From assembly GCA_963678375.2 (NCBI GenBank), contig OY782831.1, positions 372,001-436,000 of the forward strand: a DNA stretch of 64,000 bases, read 5' to 3'. The stretch comes from JAEKNW01 sp963678375 (GTDB taxonomy: Bacteria > Cloacimonadota > Cloacimonadia > Cloacimonadales > JAFGVF01). The position numbers and the translations under genes are program-made. Below the pieces are notes generated by a model. That model was not told where the DNA came from. It saw only the letters and a program-made list of their open reading frames with translations, and made no database searches. Below are positions 53,994 through 63,862 of the stretch, in pieces (positions within the stretch are counted from its first letter, which is position 1; the number at the start of each line of letters is the position of its first letter).

Positions 53994-54641
53994 TTAGGAT
54001 TGATTAATTATTGCTTTGTAGCGATAACGTAAAAAGCTAATAAAAGCGATACTCTCTTTCTGTAAAAGTGTGGAAAGAACAACTTTTCTTTTTTCTTTAG
54101 GGTATGACGCTACTTTTTTTTGAAGAGTCCTTAGAGCTATTTTTCTAGCCATACATAACTGTGGCTCATTAAGCTTAAGAACAGTATAGATCATATACAT
54201 AGCCCTTTGAGGATCTTTCTCGGAAGGCAAGATTCTTCCATCTTCATTATCATAGATAAAATATTCTTCAATATCTTCAAGTTCAGTGGGGTTTAAGAAT
54301 AGTTTTTCATTATAAAGATTAGCTTTGGCATGTCCACAAGTATGAGGTTGGTCATCTAAACAGAAGTCTTGGCAGTCACCATTACAAGACACAGTTAGGT
54401 TTTTATAATCGAAGATTTTACCTGGATATTTGCTGGTATCTTTGGGTCTAAGATGTTCAATATGAGAGTTTTTCATAGTTATCTTACCTTCACAGTAAAC
54501 ACAAAGAAAATATTGTTCATTACGGAGGATATGGAGTTTTAACTCTCTTTTTTTCTTAGATTTATACTTACCCCAATCTTTTAAATGTTGGGTATCAACT
54601 TTAAAAAATCTGGGGGGTTTAGTCTTTTTTACATACTTCAT
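53994..54641 (-). CDS. PtuB-like HNH nuclease
   Basis: 215 residues. The core is a zinc-bound HNH fold of the TIGR02646 type: CVYCEGKI (Cys47, Cys50), HIEHLRPKD (His60, His63), DYKNLTVSCNGDC (Asn81, Cys86, Cys90), then more cysteines and CGHAK. The N-terminal 40 residues are basic (KKTKPPRFFKV). In Septu defence systems an ATPase (PtuA) and an HNH nuclease (PtuB) are paired in this order and attack phage or host DNA. The start overlaps the ATPase stop (ATGA), as in other Septu-type pairs. Confidence 0.85.
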   Translation of the reverse strand: MKYVKKTKPPRFFKVDTQHLKDWGKYKSKKKRELKLHILRNEQYFLCVYCEGKITMKNSHIEHLRPKDTSKYPGKIFDYKNLTVSCNGDCQDFCLDDQPHTCGHAKANLYNEKLFLNPTELEDIEEYFIYDNEDGRILPSEKDPQRAMYMIYTVLKLNEPQLCMARKIALRTLQKKVASYPKEKRKVVLSTLLQKESIAFISFLRYRYKAIINQS

Positions 54642-56320
54642 TCCATAAGTTCCATATCAAAGCTTAACTCTTGGAAAAAGGCTGAGTTTTCGCTTTCATG
54701 TTCCAATATTTCCTCTTTAAGTTCTTTAGCTTCATGACTATCTGCTTTTCCTTCAGCAAGAAGCTTTCGGTATTTCTTATGGAGTTCTAATAATTCAAGA
54801 GGGAAATCTGGGGCATCCATTATAGTTCTAACTATTGCATTTATATCCCTATCTAGAGGTGGCTTAATGTACTTTTTTACTTTAACAACAGAGTTTTCAT
54901 TATCTAGCTTAATAATATTCTTATAGTAAGTAGCGGATACAATTTGAGGAGAGTGAGTTGCCAAGATTATTTGGCTATCAAGTGCCCATTTATCAAGATC
55001 TTTGGAGATATGGTATAACCATTTGGGATGAAGAGCTATATCAATTTCATCCATTAGAACGATGGAATCTTTTTCAATAAGGTATTTTAACCAGATGAAA
55101 ATACTTAATCTTTTTAATTCACCATGACTTAAATCTTCTGGATTTAGTTCCTTTTCTTCAGAGGTTAAATAAAATTTTACATCACTCATTTCGTCAGTAA
55201 TCTCAATTCTTTTATCATCAAAAAAGGTATTAAGGTCCTTGATGAAAGCATCATAATGGGATCCAAATTTATTTGTTCTGAGTTTTTCCTTATTATCTTC
55301 TTGGAAGGCCTTTTTACAAGCTTTGATAATCATTTTCTTAGAAACAAAATCATAGGTATAGTAATTCTTCAAATCCTTCTTAACCTTTCTGATCCTATCG
55401 TTATAATTATTGGCGACATAGATTTCATTACCAAATTTGTCGTAATCAAAATAATGAGTAGTGCTGGTGTTATTAAGGAGAGTTTGCTTATCCTCTCGAG
55501 ACATAAAGAGATATATTTGAGTGTCAGGTCCATTAAGATAGGTGACATGAGAAAGTCGATCTAAAACTGTGTTATCAACATTGGATTTAAGCAAGAGAAG
55601 CAATTTATTGTCAGAAAAGGTAGTAATATAATTAAAGCCTTCTGCCTTGAGTTGGTCTTTTTGTTTCTGCATTTCTTCATTTAACTCACTCTTACGTTCT
55701 CTCATCGATTCTAAATTATTTTGAATTATATAATTATCACGCTTTTTGATATAAGCAGCAAAGTCTTCAAAGTCTTTCAACTTTTCTGAGTGTTCAATTT
55801 TGTGATATATATCATAATCTTTACTTTTGGGAAAGAGAACCTTAGGATTAAAAGTAAGGGCTAATTGACGCAACTTATCAGTAACTTCTGATGATTGTTT
55901 AAGTTCTTGATAAAAATTGATGAATCGGGTTGAATGCTCAAGATCTTCCTTATGAAGTTTAATATCATTATCCAAAATTTCTAAGTCACGTAATAAATTA
56001 CAATTAAAGAGATCATTCTCAGCAGGAAGAACCATATATTCCAGTTCAATTTCCTTATCACCAGAAAGTTCAAATCTAGCAATTCTATTCTGATACGCAG
56101 AAGGATAAGTCTCAGTTTCTAAAAGATTAATTATATACTTATGGAGTTTCTTATCACGAAAACAAGATAACATTATGTAGATAAATTGCAAGAGAGTACT
56201 CTTTCCACCACCATTTATACTAGCAATTGAAAAGACTTTTGAATATTTATTCTTTGTGAAGTCTATTTCTGCATTTTGGAAATTTCTAAATCTATCTATT
56301 TCAACTCTTTTAAGAAACAT
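54638..56320 (-). CDS. PtuA-like AAA/ABC ATPase of a Septu-like system
   Basis: 560 residues. Walker A SINGGGKSTLLQF (about 34-46), an internal coiled-coil region (about 200-240), ABC signature LSHGELKRLS, Walker B SIVLMDEIDIALHP and the H-loop LATHSPQ give the SMC/RecF-like AAA15/21 type. The order ATPase then HNH, with a 4-base overlap, matches Septu (PtuA-PtuB). No reverse transcriptase or retron RNA is next to it, so it is not a retron. AGGAG precedes the ATG. Whether it defends against phage here is an inference from the family. Confidence 0.86.
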   Translation of the reverse strand: MFLKRVEIDRFRNFQNAEIDFTKNKYSKVFSIASINGGGKSTLLQFIYIMLSCFRDKKLHKYIINLLETETYPSAYQNRIARFELSGDKEIELEYMVLPAENDLFNCNLLRDLEILDNDIKLHKEDLEHSTRFINFYQELKQSSEVTDKLRQLALTFNPKVLFPKSKDYDIYHKIEHSEKLKDFEDFAAYIKKRDNYIIQNNLESMRERKSELNEEMQKQKDQLKAEGFNYITTFSDNKLLLLLKSNVDNTVLDRLSHVTYLNGPDTQIYLFMSREDKQTLLNNTSTTHYFDYDKFGNEIYVANNYNDRIRKVKKDLKNYYTYDFVSKKMIIKACKKAFQEDNKEKLRTNKFGSHYDAFIKDLNTFFDDKRIEITDEMSDVKFYLTSEEKELNPEDLSHGELKRLSIFIWLKYLIEKDSIVLMDEIDIALHPKWLYHISKDLDKWALDSQIILATHSPQIVSATYYKNIIKLDNENSVVKVKKYIKPPLDRDINAIVRTIMDAPDFPLELLELHKKYRKLLAEGKADSHEAKELKEEILEHESENSAFFQELSFDMELME

Positions 56321-56455
56321 ATTTTACTCCTTCTTTTGTGAGTGAACTTTTTAATAAGCTTATGAAGCAGGTAATTTCGCAAAGAAATACTAAATTATTG
56401 ATAACTAATATATACTCTCAGCAATAATTCTCTACATCATCTGGGATAATTAAGC

Positions 56456-56485
56456 TTATAATCATATCTTTCTTAATTTTGTCAA
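56456..56485 (-). promoter_or_regulatory. promoter of the Septu-like operon
   Basis: TTGACA (complement of 56480-56485) with TTATAA/TATAAG 18-19 bases downstream on the minus strand. Spacing is slightly long. Confidence 0.4.
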
Positions 56486-56527
56486 TGGAAAAGATAAAAC
56501 TATTTGTTGTGAAAATTTTGAGGGAAT

Positions 56528-56553
56528 AAAAAAAAGAGGTTGTTTCCAACCTC
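56528..56553 (-). terminator. intrinsic terminator of rpsT
   Basis: GAGGTTG (56536-56542) pairs with CAACCTC (56547-56553); the eight A before it are the T run on the minus strand. Confidence 0.9.
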
Positions 56554-56576
56554 AATATGTCAATTTTGTTATAAAC

Positions 56577-56846
56577 TTATTCTGCGTTTATTTTATATTC
56601 TTTAGCAAGGTAAGCAGCTATTCTAGCTTTTCTTCTAGAAGCTGTTCTCTTGTGAATAACATTACTCTTAGCAGCTTTATCTAACTTAGAATAAATTGTA
56701 TTAATAAGTTCTTTTTTCTCTTCTAAAGAGATGTTTGAATGCATCTTTTTATCAAGAGTAGATAAAGTTTTCTTCACATAATGATTTCTCGCAGCTCTTT
56801 TGGCTTCCTGTCTTAATCTCTTTTCGGGAGACTTACTATTTGGCAT
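56577..56846 (-). CDS. rpsT: 30S ribosomal protein S20
   Basis: 89 residues, the usual size, highly basic. PNSKSPEKRLRQEAKRAARN and the end KSNVIHKRTASRRKARIAAY match bacterial S20 (K-x-x-x-K-R-x-R-Q..., and the C-terminal NxxARKKSRL-like segment). S20 binds 16S rRNA early in assembly. It is transcribed alone, with GGAGG before the ATG and a terminator after the stop. Confidence 0.97.
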   Translation of the reverse strand: MPNSKSPEKRLRQEAKRAARNHYVKKTLSTLDKKMHSNISLEEKKELINTIYSKLDKAAKSNVIHKRTASRRKARIAAYLAKEYKINAE

Positions 56847-56996
56847 TGTTCCTCCAATTAATCTATCTTTTATTTTTTGATAATAATTTTCTATAAGTGA
56901 AAAAAATGAATTAGCATATTCCTGTCAATAGTTTTTTTACTATTTTTTTATTTATATGAAAAACAAGTAGTTAGAAACGTTTAATGTTCAATATTT

Positions 56997-58244
56997 TCAG
57001 ATAATATTTGTTAAGATTTCATCAAGTTTTCTAATTTGCTCAAGTATGGAATATTTCTTGTTATCCGTTCTTACTAACTCTTCTTTTTTCTTCCAGTTGA
57101 AGAAATACTCTAAAAGAGCATCTTGTACAGCTTGAGGGTCATTGTAATCTATACAAGTGCCAGCTTTACAGTCCTGGATAATCCTATTAGCATCACCATC
57201 CTTAGGACCTATACAGAGAATTGGAACTTGTGAACCTAAATATTCAAATAATTTAGTAGTTAGCATTCCTTTATTATGAGGATAATCATTAATCAACAAA
57301 ATTAAGAGATCTGAATTTATCATCTCAAGAATAGCTTCTTGGTGAGGGATATAGTTTTTTATTCTAACATTAAATTTTGTGTTGAAAGGATTTTCAAGAT
57401 AAGTCCCAACAAAAGTTAACTCAATATTATCATGAATTTGAGGAAGATTATTCAGCCCTGTAATCACGCTGTTAATATCTTGAGCCTGAGTTACTTTTCC
57501 AATATACTTAATTCGAAATTTATCACTTGCTTGTCTTTCATCTAAAGGAAAATCAGCTGGATCATATGAATTAGTAAAGGTAACTTTATTCCCTGGAGGT
57601 AAATCATTATTTATATGATCTGAAACTATTAAATTTAAATCAGCCTTAGCTATAACTTTTCTTTCTAAGTAACTATTAATCATGTGTGATATCTTATTTT
57701 GCTTAGCTAGTTTTAAATAATAAATATCAGCCCAAGGATCTCGAAAATCAGTAACCCACTTAAGCTTATATTTTGCTTTAAGCTTTAGTCCTATCAACTG
57801 ACTTGAATGTGGAGGTGAAGTAGTTATAACACAGTCATATTTCTCTTCTCTGACCAGTTTTTCAGCTTCTTTATAAGCAAACTTGTTCCAGATAAAACGA
57901 GCATCAGGAATAATCAGATTTATTCTTATCCAATATAGCAAGCGTTTAAAAAAACTATCATTGCTTTCTAAGTTAAGACTACCATAAGGAAGCCCGTGTT
58001 TATCATTGGTTACTCTCTGATATAAGTTCCCAAAAATAGGAGTCTTTGTTCTAATTATCTTAATATCTTTAGGTAATTTTGCCATTAATGACTTATCAAT
58101 TACTGGATAGTCACCATTTCGAGTAGTTAAAACTGTAATATCCCAGCCCATAACTGGCAAGTATTTCAAAATCCTTAGCCATCTTTGTACACCAGCTCCC
58201 CCGCAGGGTGGGAAATAATAACTAATCAATAACAACTTTTTCAT
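56997..58244 (-). CDS. glycosyltransferase, GT4-like
   Basis: 415 residues with the two-lobed GT-B form. The N-terminal SYYFPPCGGAGVQRWLRIL is the donor/acceptor loop found in GT4-type enzymes with a GGAGV start. The C-terminal lobe has FVGTYLENPF, MLTTKLFEYLGSQVPILCIG (the sugar-nucleotide-binding E-rich segment). It is the last of three glycosyltransferases in one operon (4-base overlap with the one before). Sugar and acceptor are unknown; capsule or LPS assembly is likely. Confidence 0.9.
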   Translation of the reverse strand: MKKLLLISYYFPPCGGAGVQRWLRILKYLPVMGWDITVLTTRNGDYPVIDKSLMAKLPKDIKIIRTKTPIFGNLYQRVTNDKHGLPYGSLNLESNDSFFKRLLYWIRINLIIPDARFIWNKFAYKEAEKLVREEKYDCVITTSPPHSSQLIGLKLKAKYKLKWVTDFRDPWADIYYLKLAKQNKISHMINSYLERKVIAKADLNLIVSDHINNDLPPGNKVTFTNSYDPADFPLDERQASDKFRIKYIGKVTQAQDINSVITGLNNLPQIHDNIELTFVGTYLENPFNTKFNVRIKNYIPHQEAILEMINSDLLILLINDYPHNKGMLTTKLFEYLGSQVPILCIGPKDGDANRIIQDCKAGTCIDYNDPQAVQDALLEYFFNWKKKEELVRTDNKKYSILEQIRKLDEILTNII

Positions 58245-59347
58245 AATTTTTCTATAAGTTCTATGAATGGTTGCCAGGAATACTTGCTATTTTCTTTCAT
58301 AATTGTCTGATAGCTCTCTTTTAAATCAAATGTCTCATAAAAATCAATGATTGCTGCAGCAAGAGCTTTGGCATCATTAACAGGCACTAGACTCCCTGTC
58401 TTACCCTGGTTAATAACTTCTGGAATACCTCCAACCGATGAAGCAATAACAGGTAGACCAAAAGCATAAGATAGTTGAATAATACCACTTTGAGTAGCAT
58501 GTTTATAAGGTAATACAGAAACATCTGCTTTTAGGAAGAAGTCTTTAACCTCTTCATTAGAAATATATCTATTTTGGAAATCAATGGATTTGCTTATACC
58601 ATTCTTAACAATTATTTCTTGATATATTGATGCATCGCCATAGACCTCTCCAGCAATAGTCAGCCTTAGCTGAGGTATCTTAGCAAGAACTAGAGGCATT
58701 GCTTCTAAAAGAATATCTAATCCTTTATAGGGTTTTACATAACCAAAAAATAAGAGATTATATTGAAAGTTAAAATTATCCTTTTGTTCAGAAGCATAGA
58801 AATCATAAGTAGGGTGGTCAATCATAACAACTTTATCATCTGCTAACTTGGGGAATAATTTAAAAAGACTCTTAGTAACACTATCAGACATAGTTATAAA
58901 GAAGTCAGCTTTTTTCATAGCATACTTTGTTAGCATATCTCCAGCTATCCATTTTTCATGAAAATCAATATTATCAATATTATAGACCACTTTGATTTTA
59001 GATTTTCTTTTAAGTTTGCTAATAATATAGCCAAAGGCAGGAGCAAAGAAAGGAATCCAATACTTTAGAATTAAGATATCTGGTTGGTAGGCTAAAATAG
59101 ATTTAATCGTTTTTTCATAGGTTAGGGGATTATATGGAATTAAGGAAGATTCAATAGGCAGTTCGATAAACATCTTAGACTTTTCTATTTGTTCTTTCCC
59201 TGGAAATATAAGTTTAGGGTACTGTTTTTTAAAAGAAAATATTTTGATATCATGACCTCTTTCTTGCAATTTATTGGCTAAGATAGCCATAAATTGAGCT
59301 ATTCCACCTCTAAGAGGATAAGCAGGTCCTAAAAAAGCTATTTTCAT
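58241..59347 (-). CDS. glycosyltransferase family 4
   Basis: 368 residues. Opens with GPAYPLRGGIAQFMAILANK, the glycine-rich loop of GT4; the C-terminal lobe has LLFFGYVKPYKGLDILLEAM, SVLPYKHATQSGIIQLSYAF and IASSVGGIPEVI, with the family E-x7-E segment altered to Q-S-G. It overlaps the next gene by 4 bases. Substrate unknown. Confidence 0.92.
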   Translation of the reverse strand: MKIAFLGPAYPLRGGIAQFMAILANKLQERGHDIKIFSFKKQYPKLIFPGKEQIEKSKMFIELPIESSLIPYNPLTYEKTIKSILAYQPDILILKYWIPFFAPAFGYIISKLKRKSKIKVVYNIDNIDFHEKWIAGDMLTKYAMKKADFFITMSDSVTKSLFKLFPKLADDKVVMIDHPTYDFYASEQKDNFNFQYNLLFFGYVKPYKGLDILLEAMPLVLAKIPQLRLTIAGEVYGDASIYQEIIVKNGISKSIDFQNRYISNEEVKDFFLKADVSVLPYKHATQSGIIQLSYAFGLPVIASSVGGIPEVINQGKTGSLVPVNDAKALAAAIIDFYETFDLKESYQTIMKENSKYSWQPFIELIEKL

Positions 59348-60414
59348 TCTGGTAAACCTATTAAACTGACAATTTCTTGATAAATATCATCAACCGAAAT
59401 AGTTTCTAAGCAAATCTCATCACAAGAGTTCAAATGACAACTCTTACAAGGTTTATCTGGTTCAAAAATTGTGCCTAAACCATATAGTTCAAATTCATTT
59501 TTATTATATATATTATTCAAGAGGATTACTTTCTTTTCTAAAGCAATACTGATATGTATAGCCATAGTTACATTGGTAACAACTAACTCGCAGCAATCAA
59601 TCAAACTAATCAGTTCAGCAATAGGCTTGACGCCAAAATATAGTGCTTTTCCTCTAGAAGAAATCCTCATATTCATTTCACTATCATATTCATTACCAAA
59701 AATAACAGGTGTAAAACCGCTTTTGTTTAGTTTTTTGCAGAGTTTAACCCAGTTACTTTCACCCCATAATTTGGTTGAATAGTCTTTACTGGAACCAGGG
59801 TTAAGACCTACTATTTTCATTGTTGGATCAATCCCATAACGGTAAACAGCATTAGGTTTATCAATGATGTACTTATCTTTATTATAAGTAAAACCGCACA
59901 TTTCAATAACTTCTTGAGGATAGGATTTAGTATTATCTTTATAAATATCATCCCAAAGCCCTGTCTGCCATTTATGACATGCATCTTTGTCTACAGGTTG
60001 GCAATGCCCCCATTCATCCATAGTATAGCCTTTCAGATGATCAGTTTTTAGAGCAGCAGCAAGAGCTATTGCTTCTTTATTTTTATCTAAATTATAGACA
60101 ATATTAAATTGTCTTTCTTTTAACCAAAGGATATTATCTGTATTCCATTGAAGGATAGTATTAACATGAGAAGTTGGGACAAACTCAGTCGTTTTAGTTA
60201 TCCAAGTAATATGAGAATTAGGAAATGATTTTCTGATTGAATGAAGAATGGGAGTGGTTCTCAAGACATCCCCACTAGCCCCTAATTTTATTATCAATAT
60301 TTGCTGTTCTAAGGGTTGATATTCAGGACAATCACAACAGTGATAACCATTTTCTTTATGAGGCTTACAAGGCATATCTCCTTTAAAGTAGAGACAATCA
60401 TTATTTATTTTCAT
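59344..60414 (-). CDS. GT9 heptosyltransferase-like protein with Cys clusters
   Basis: 356 residues. The core is GT9: QQILIIKLGASGDVLRTTPI, GLNPGSSKDYSTKLW, and VVTNVTMAIHISIAL where ADP-heptose enzymes have the D-S/T-x-x-x-H segment. It has an added N-terminal cysteine-rich segment (Cys7, 16, 26, 27, 29: GYHCCDCPEY) and a second set near the end (PCKSCHLNSCDEIC). These could bind a metal or FeS cluster. GT9 enzymes add heptose to LPS core. GGAG precedes the ATG; the gene starts 11 bases after the helicase gene ends. Confidence 0.88.
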   Translation of the reverse strand: MKINNDCLYFKGDMPCKPHKENGYHCCDCPEYQPLEQQILIIKLGASGDVLRTTPILHSIRKSFPNSHITWITKTTEFVPTSHVNTILQWNTDNILWLKERQFNIVYNLDKNKEAIALAAALKTDHLKGYTMDEWGHCQPVDKDACHKWQTGLWDDIYKDNTKSYPQEVIEMCGFTYNKDKYIIDKPNAVYRYGIDPTMKIVGLNPGSSKDYSTKLWGESNWVKLCKKLNKSGFTPVIFGNEYDSEMNMRISSRGKALYFGVKPIAELISLIDCCELVVTNVTMAIHISIALEKKVILLNNIYNKNEFELYGLGTIFEPDKPCKSCHLNSCDEICLETISVDDIYQEIVSLIGLPE

Positions 60415-60425
60415 ATAATCTCCGT

Positions 60426-63400
60426 TTAGTTGAATAAAAGCTCTTTAGCTTGATTAAAGCTAACATATAAATATGAACGCTTTATCATATCAATTAAAGC
60501 AGCATACTGTGGTAAAGAAGCTAGAACTGAAGCATTTCCTAAAACAATAATCTGCTCTCTAGAACGAGAAAGTGCTACATTGAGTTTTCTGTCAACTCTT
60601 CTATTTGGTGTAAGCGACTGAAGCAAGCCTAACTGGTGGTGATAATTAACTGTTAGAGAGTATATTATTATATCTCTCTCAGACCCTTGATATCGTTCTA
60701 CTGTATCAATAGTGATTTCTTCTTCTCCTCTAAGTTCAGCAGTTTTCTCTTTAATCAGATTGATTTGTGATCTCCAGTTACAGATTACTCCCACGCTATC
60801 AGCTTTAAAGTTATTTCCATAATTCTGTTTTATAGAGGCTAATAATTTACTTACAGCTAGGGCTTCAAGCTCAGAAACTTTGCTAGATTTCTTATCAGGA
60901 ATATCAATGAAGATACACCTACTATTCTGGAGGATATTAGCTGAGAATGGATCTTTTTGGTTTTTATGAGTATTAAGAAAGCCTTGATTTTTTTGTCGTT
61001 CAATCCTGCTTGCTAGTTTATTATCGTAATTAATATTTATCAATTGAGCTATATCTTGGTGCATTCTATAGTGATATGTTAGGGTATGGTAGGCCTTAGT
61101 CCAACCTTTAGCTTGGGCATTAGTGAAAAGTCTTTCAAATAGTGATTGGCGAAAATTATCAATATTCAGATGACTCAAACTAAGATCCTTACATTTTTGA
61201 TTATCATTATCTTGAATACTTATTGCAGGAAGTTGATTTTGGTCACCAATTAGAATAAATCTCTGAAAGTTATGAGTTATTCCAATTAATTCTGGTTCAA
61301 TAAGCTGAGAAGCTTCATCAACAAAAAGAGTATCAAAGGATATTATATTATGAAGGGCTTCCTTATTAGCATGATAGGAAGCTACTGTGGAACAAAAGAT
61401 TCTGTATTTATTTAGCTGAAAAGAGATATTCTGTAGTTTATCTTCCTGACCACATAAACCGGTAAGGCTATTAATCTCTTTATCATTTTGACTACCTAAT
61501 CTAAGATATTTTAAACCACCTTCATTTAACTTTAAGCATACTTCATCAATAGCTCTATTTGTAAAAGCTAAGATTAACATTTTTTCACAACTATTATCAG
61601 CTAAATGACTGATGCACTTTAGGAGAAATGAAGAAGTCTTACCAGTACCAGGAGGACCTTGCAAGAGGAAGTAATCTTGGCTTGCTAGAGCCTTTTGTAT
61701 TATTGGATTCAGATATTCATCAGCAGCAGTATAAGTAAAGGCAGAATTATATCGTGGTTCTGTTAAGCCAAGTAATAAATCACGATTTACTTGTGAAGAA
61801 GTTATAAAATCTGCTAGTGAGGATATCAACCCATATAGATTTGTTGAGCTAGTGTCCGCTTCGATAATCCAGTTTTCTTCTTTTGTAAAAAGATTCTTAT
61901 TTATCTCTGCATTTTTTGGTTTTAAGCAAACTCTTGTAGCATCAATATAAGATAAACTACACTTGAGTACTTGCGAACTCACCCTTTCTTCGAAAAGATA
62001 GAGAATAACTCGATCCCCCTCTCTTAAACTTAATGTCTTACTTTCTTCATGTCTTGAAAATATTAATAGATTATCTTCTTGATTTTCGAATTTCAAGTTA
62101 GTTAATACTCTTGCACTTTCCTTTTTTTCTAGCAAAGTTGACTTCCAAAGACTACTAAAAGCTGACTTGACTGAATCAACACCAGCCATTTTTGTGTAAG
62201 CACCTGTTTTAGTAGCCCAGATTTCTCTAAAAAGGAAAGCAAGATACTTGTTAAGATAGTTCTTTTCTTGGATAGAAAGTTTGTTAAGTGAGTCTTTTAT
62301 TACAAGAAATTTTTCAAGACTGAACTTGGGTATTCTATTGCTGTCAATATCATTGAAATATGAAACTATATCTACTTCTTCCTCAGCAATAGCTTTGAAC
62401 TCACTAACGATGCAATTTCTGATCATAAGGATATGTTGTTCCATATAGGGAGCTGGAGGAACACTACGTAACTCTTTTTGCTTATCTTTACTATAAAAAA
62501 TCATAGAAGAACCAGTTCGACTTTTGCCATAAAGTGAAGTTAGCAACATATCATAGATATAAACTTGTACAGCATGGTTAATCCAAACACCAAATTTGGG
62601 CACACTTCCACTCTTTAGCTCAAAAATTGAACGACGATTTATATCATCAGTTTCATTTTCCAAAAGTCCATCTAAACGACCAAACAAGCCATATTCCGGA
62701 GAATAAAAAGTTGGTTCAGTAGTGACTCTTATATTCTTAATCTTTCCACACAAGTTTTGAAGATTTTGATAGTGATTACCCTTGATTTCCTCCATAATAT
62801 CAAGTAAATTCTTAACTCCTAGACTTAGTGAAGTTAAGACTGAGGAGTGAACACATTCCTTGAAAAGCTGAGTAAAATCAGTTTGGTTACCAGCTATCAT
62901 TTTATCTAGCATTTGATTAACAAAATTACCAACTACTATGGGTGTTGATATAGCAACCTTGTCAAAAAGAGAAGTCACTGCTAGTTTATGATAGGCAGTC
63001 TTATTTTGAAAACATTTGGCAACAGTAGTTGCATCTAGTAAGAAATCAGGTTCCAAAACTATCTTTGTGGTAGATTGAGTGAAATAAACTTTATCATCAT
63101 TACTATTTTGCTTTATATTATAAAATATTAGCTGACATCCTTTCCAGACTAGTTTAGCTATAGAGCCTATTTTCTTGCCATACAAATAACTATTATGATG
63201 ATTATTAGAATCTTTGATATCCCAGGCCAATACTTTGATAAGCTCTTCCCCATCTTCTTCATAACCTTCAATTTGACTTTTGAAGGAATTATCATCTTGT
63301 TGAATTAATTCAAAATCTGTAACTTTCAAACTTATCTGATCTATTTGCTTATGATTACTTTTCTTCTGCTTAGTAAAGCTATCTAAGTCAATATTTCTAA

Positions 63401-63779
63401 GCTGATTATCAAAACTAGCTAACCTCTTATCAGTAAACTGACATATCATTTCATACAGATACAATACTATACTTGTTACCTTATGTTCCGAATAGTCTTT
63501 AATCTCATTATGAATGACCTTGTTTAAAAATATCCTGATTCCATTGAGATTTGCTTGTAAATCATTATCTATCTTATAATATTCGTTAGCATAGGTAAAG
63601 CGACTATACAAATTTGGAAAAGATTCCTTAAAATCCTTAGAAATATCTTGATAAAAAGATTCAAATAGATTTCTAAGCTTTAATATTCTGCTTGGAAGAT
63701 CACTTTGTTCATCATTTTTAATTTCTTCTATCCAATCGAAATAGGATATAATTTTCTCATTATCTAATACTCTTAACAT
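60426..63779 (-). CDS. Dna2-like nuclease-helicase (PD-(D/E)xK plus SF1B helicase)
   Basis: 1117 residues. Residues about 350-415 hold a RecB/Cas4-type nuclease: GRLDGLLE (Asp370), IFELKSG (Glu387, Lys389) and a Q-x3-Y (QVYIYDML). No clear four-cysteine FeS cluster is seen, unlike Cas4. The C-terminal helicase is of the UPF1/Dna2 type: FLLQGPPGTGKTSS (708-715), TLFVDEASQL, GDQNQLPAI, TVERYQGSERDII, LNVALSRSREQ. The first 250 residues are of unknown fold. It could repair DNA or act in defence; it leads the glycosyltransferase operon, 11 bases ahead of GT9, which is odd. Confidence 0.9.
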   Translation of the reverse strand: MLRVLDNEKIISYFDWIEEIKNDEQSDLPSRILKLRNLFESFYQDISKDFKESFPNLYSRFTYANEYYKIDNDLQANLNGIRIFLNKVIHNEIKDYSEHKVTSIVLYLYEMICQFTDKRLASFDNQLRNIDLDSFTKQKKSNHKQIDQISLKVTDFELIQQDDNSFKSQIEGYEEDGEELIKVLAWDIKDSNNHHNSYLYGKKIGSIAKLVWKGCQLIFYNIKQNSNDDKVYFTQSTTKIVLEPDFLLDATTVAKCFQNKTAYHKLAVTSLFDKVAISTPIVVGNFVNQMLDKMIAGNQTDFTQLFKECVHSSVLTSLSLGVKNLLDIMEEIKGNHYQNLQNLCGKIKNIRVTTEPTFYSPEYGLFGRLDGLLENETDDINRRSIFELKSGSVPKFGVWINHAVQVYIYDMLLTSLYGKSRTGSSMIFYSKDKQKELRSVPPAPYMEQHILMIRNCIVSEFKAIAEEEVDIVSYFNDIDSNRIPKFSLEKFLVIKDSLNKLSIQEKNYLNKYLAFLFREIWATKTGAYTKMAGVDSVKSAFSSLWKSTLLEKKESARVLTNLKFENQEDNLLIFSRHEESKTLSLREGDRVILYLFEERVSSQVLKCSLSYIDATRVCLKPKNAEINKNLFTKEENWIIEADTSSTNLYGLISSLADFITSSQVNRDLLLGLTEPRYNSAFTYTAADEYLNPIIQKALASQDYFLLQGPPGTGKTSSFLLKCISHLADNSCEKMLILAFTNRAIDEVCLKLNEGGLKYLRLGSQNDKEINSLTGLCGQEDKLQNISFQLNKYRIFCSTVASYHANKEALHNIISFDTLFVDEASQLIEPELIGITHNFQRFILIGDQNQLPAISIQDNDNQKCKDLSLSHLNIDNFRQSLFERLFTNAQAKGWTKAYHTLTYHYRMHQDIAQLININYDNKLASRIERQKNQGFLNTHKNQKDPFSANILQNSRCIFIDIPDKKSSKVSELEALAVSKLLASIKQNYGNNFKADSVGVICNWRSQINLIKEKTAELRGEEEITIDTVERYQGSERDIIIYSLTVNYHHQLGLLQSLTPNRRVDRKLNVALSRSREQIIVLGNASVLASLPQYAALIDMIKRSYLYVSFNQAKELLFN

Positions 63780-63862
63780 TATTTTTTATCCGTTTATTGT
63801 TTATTGTAATAATTAAGATTAGCAATAGATAGTCAATATTTTTTTGATTTTACTTTAACCCA

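Noticed and set aside
53994..56320. Retron with ATPase-HNH effectors
   Set aside because: No reverse transcriptase and no msr/msd-like inverted repeat in the flanks.
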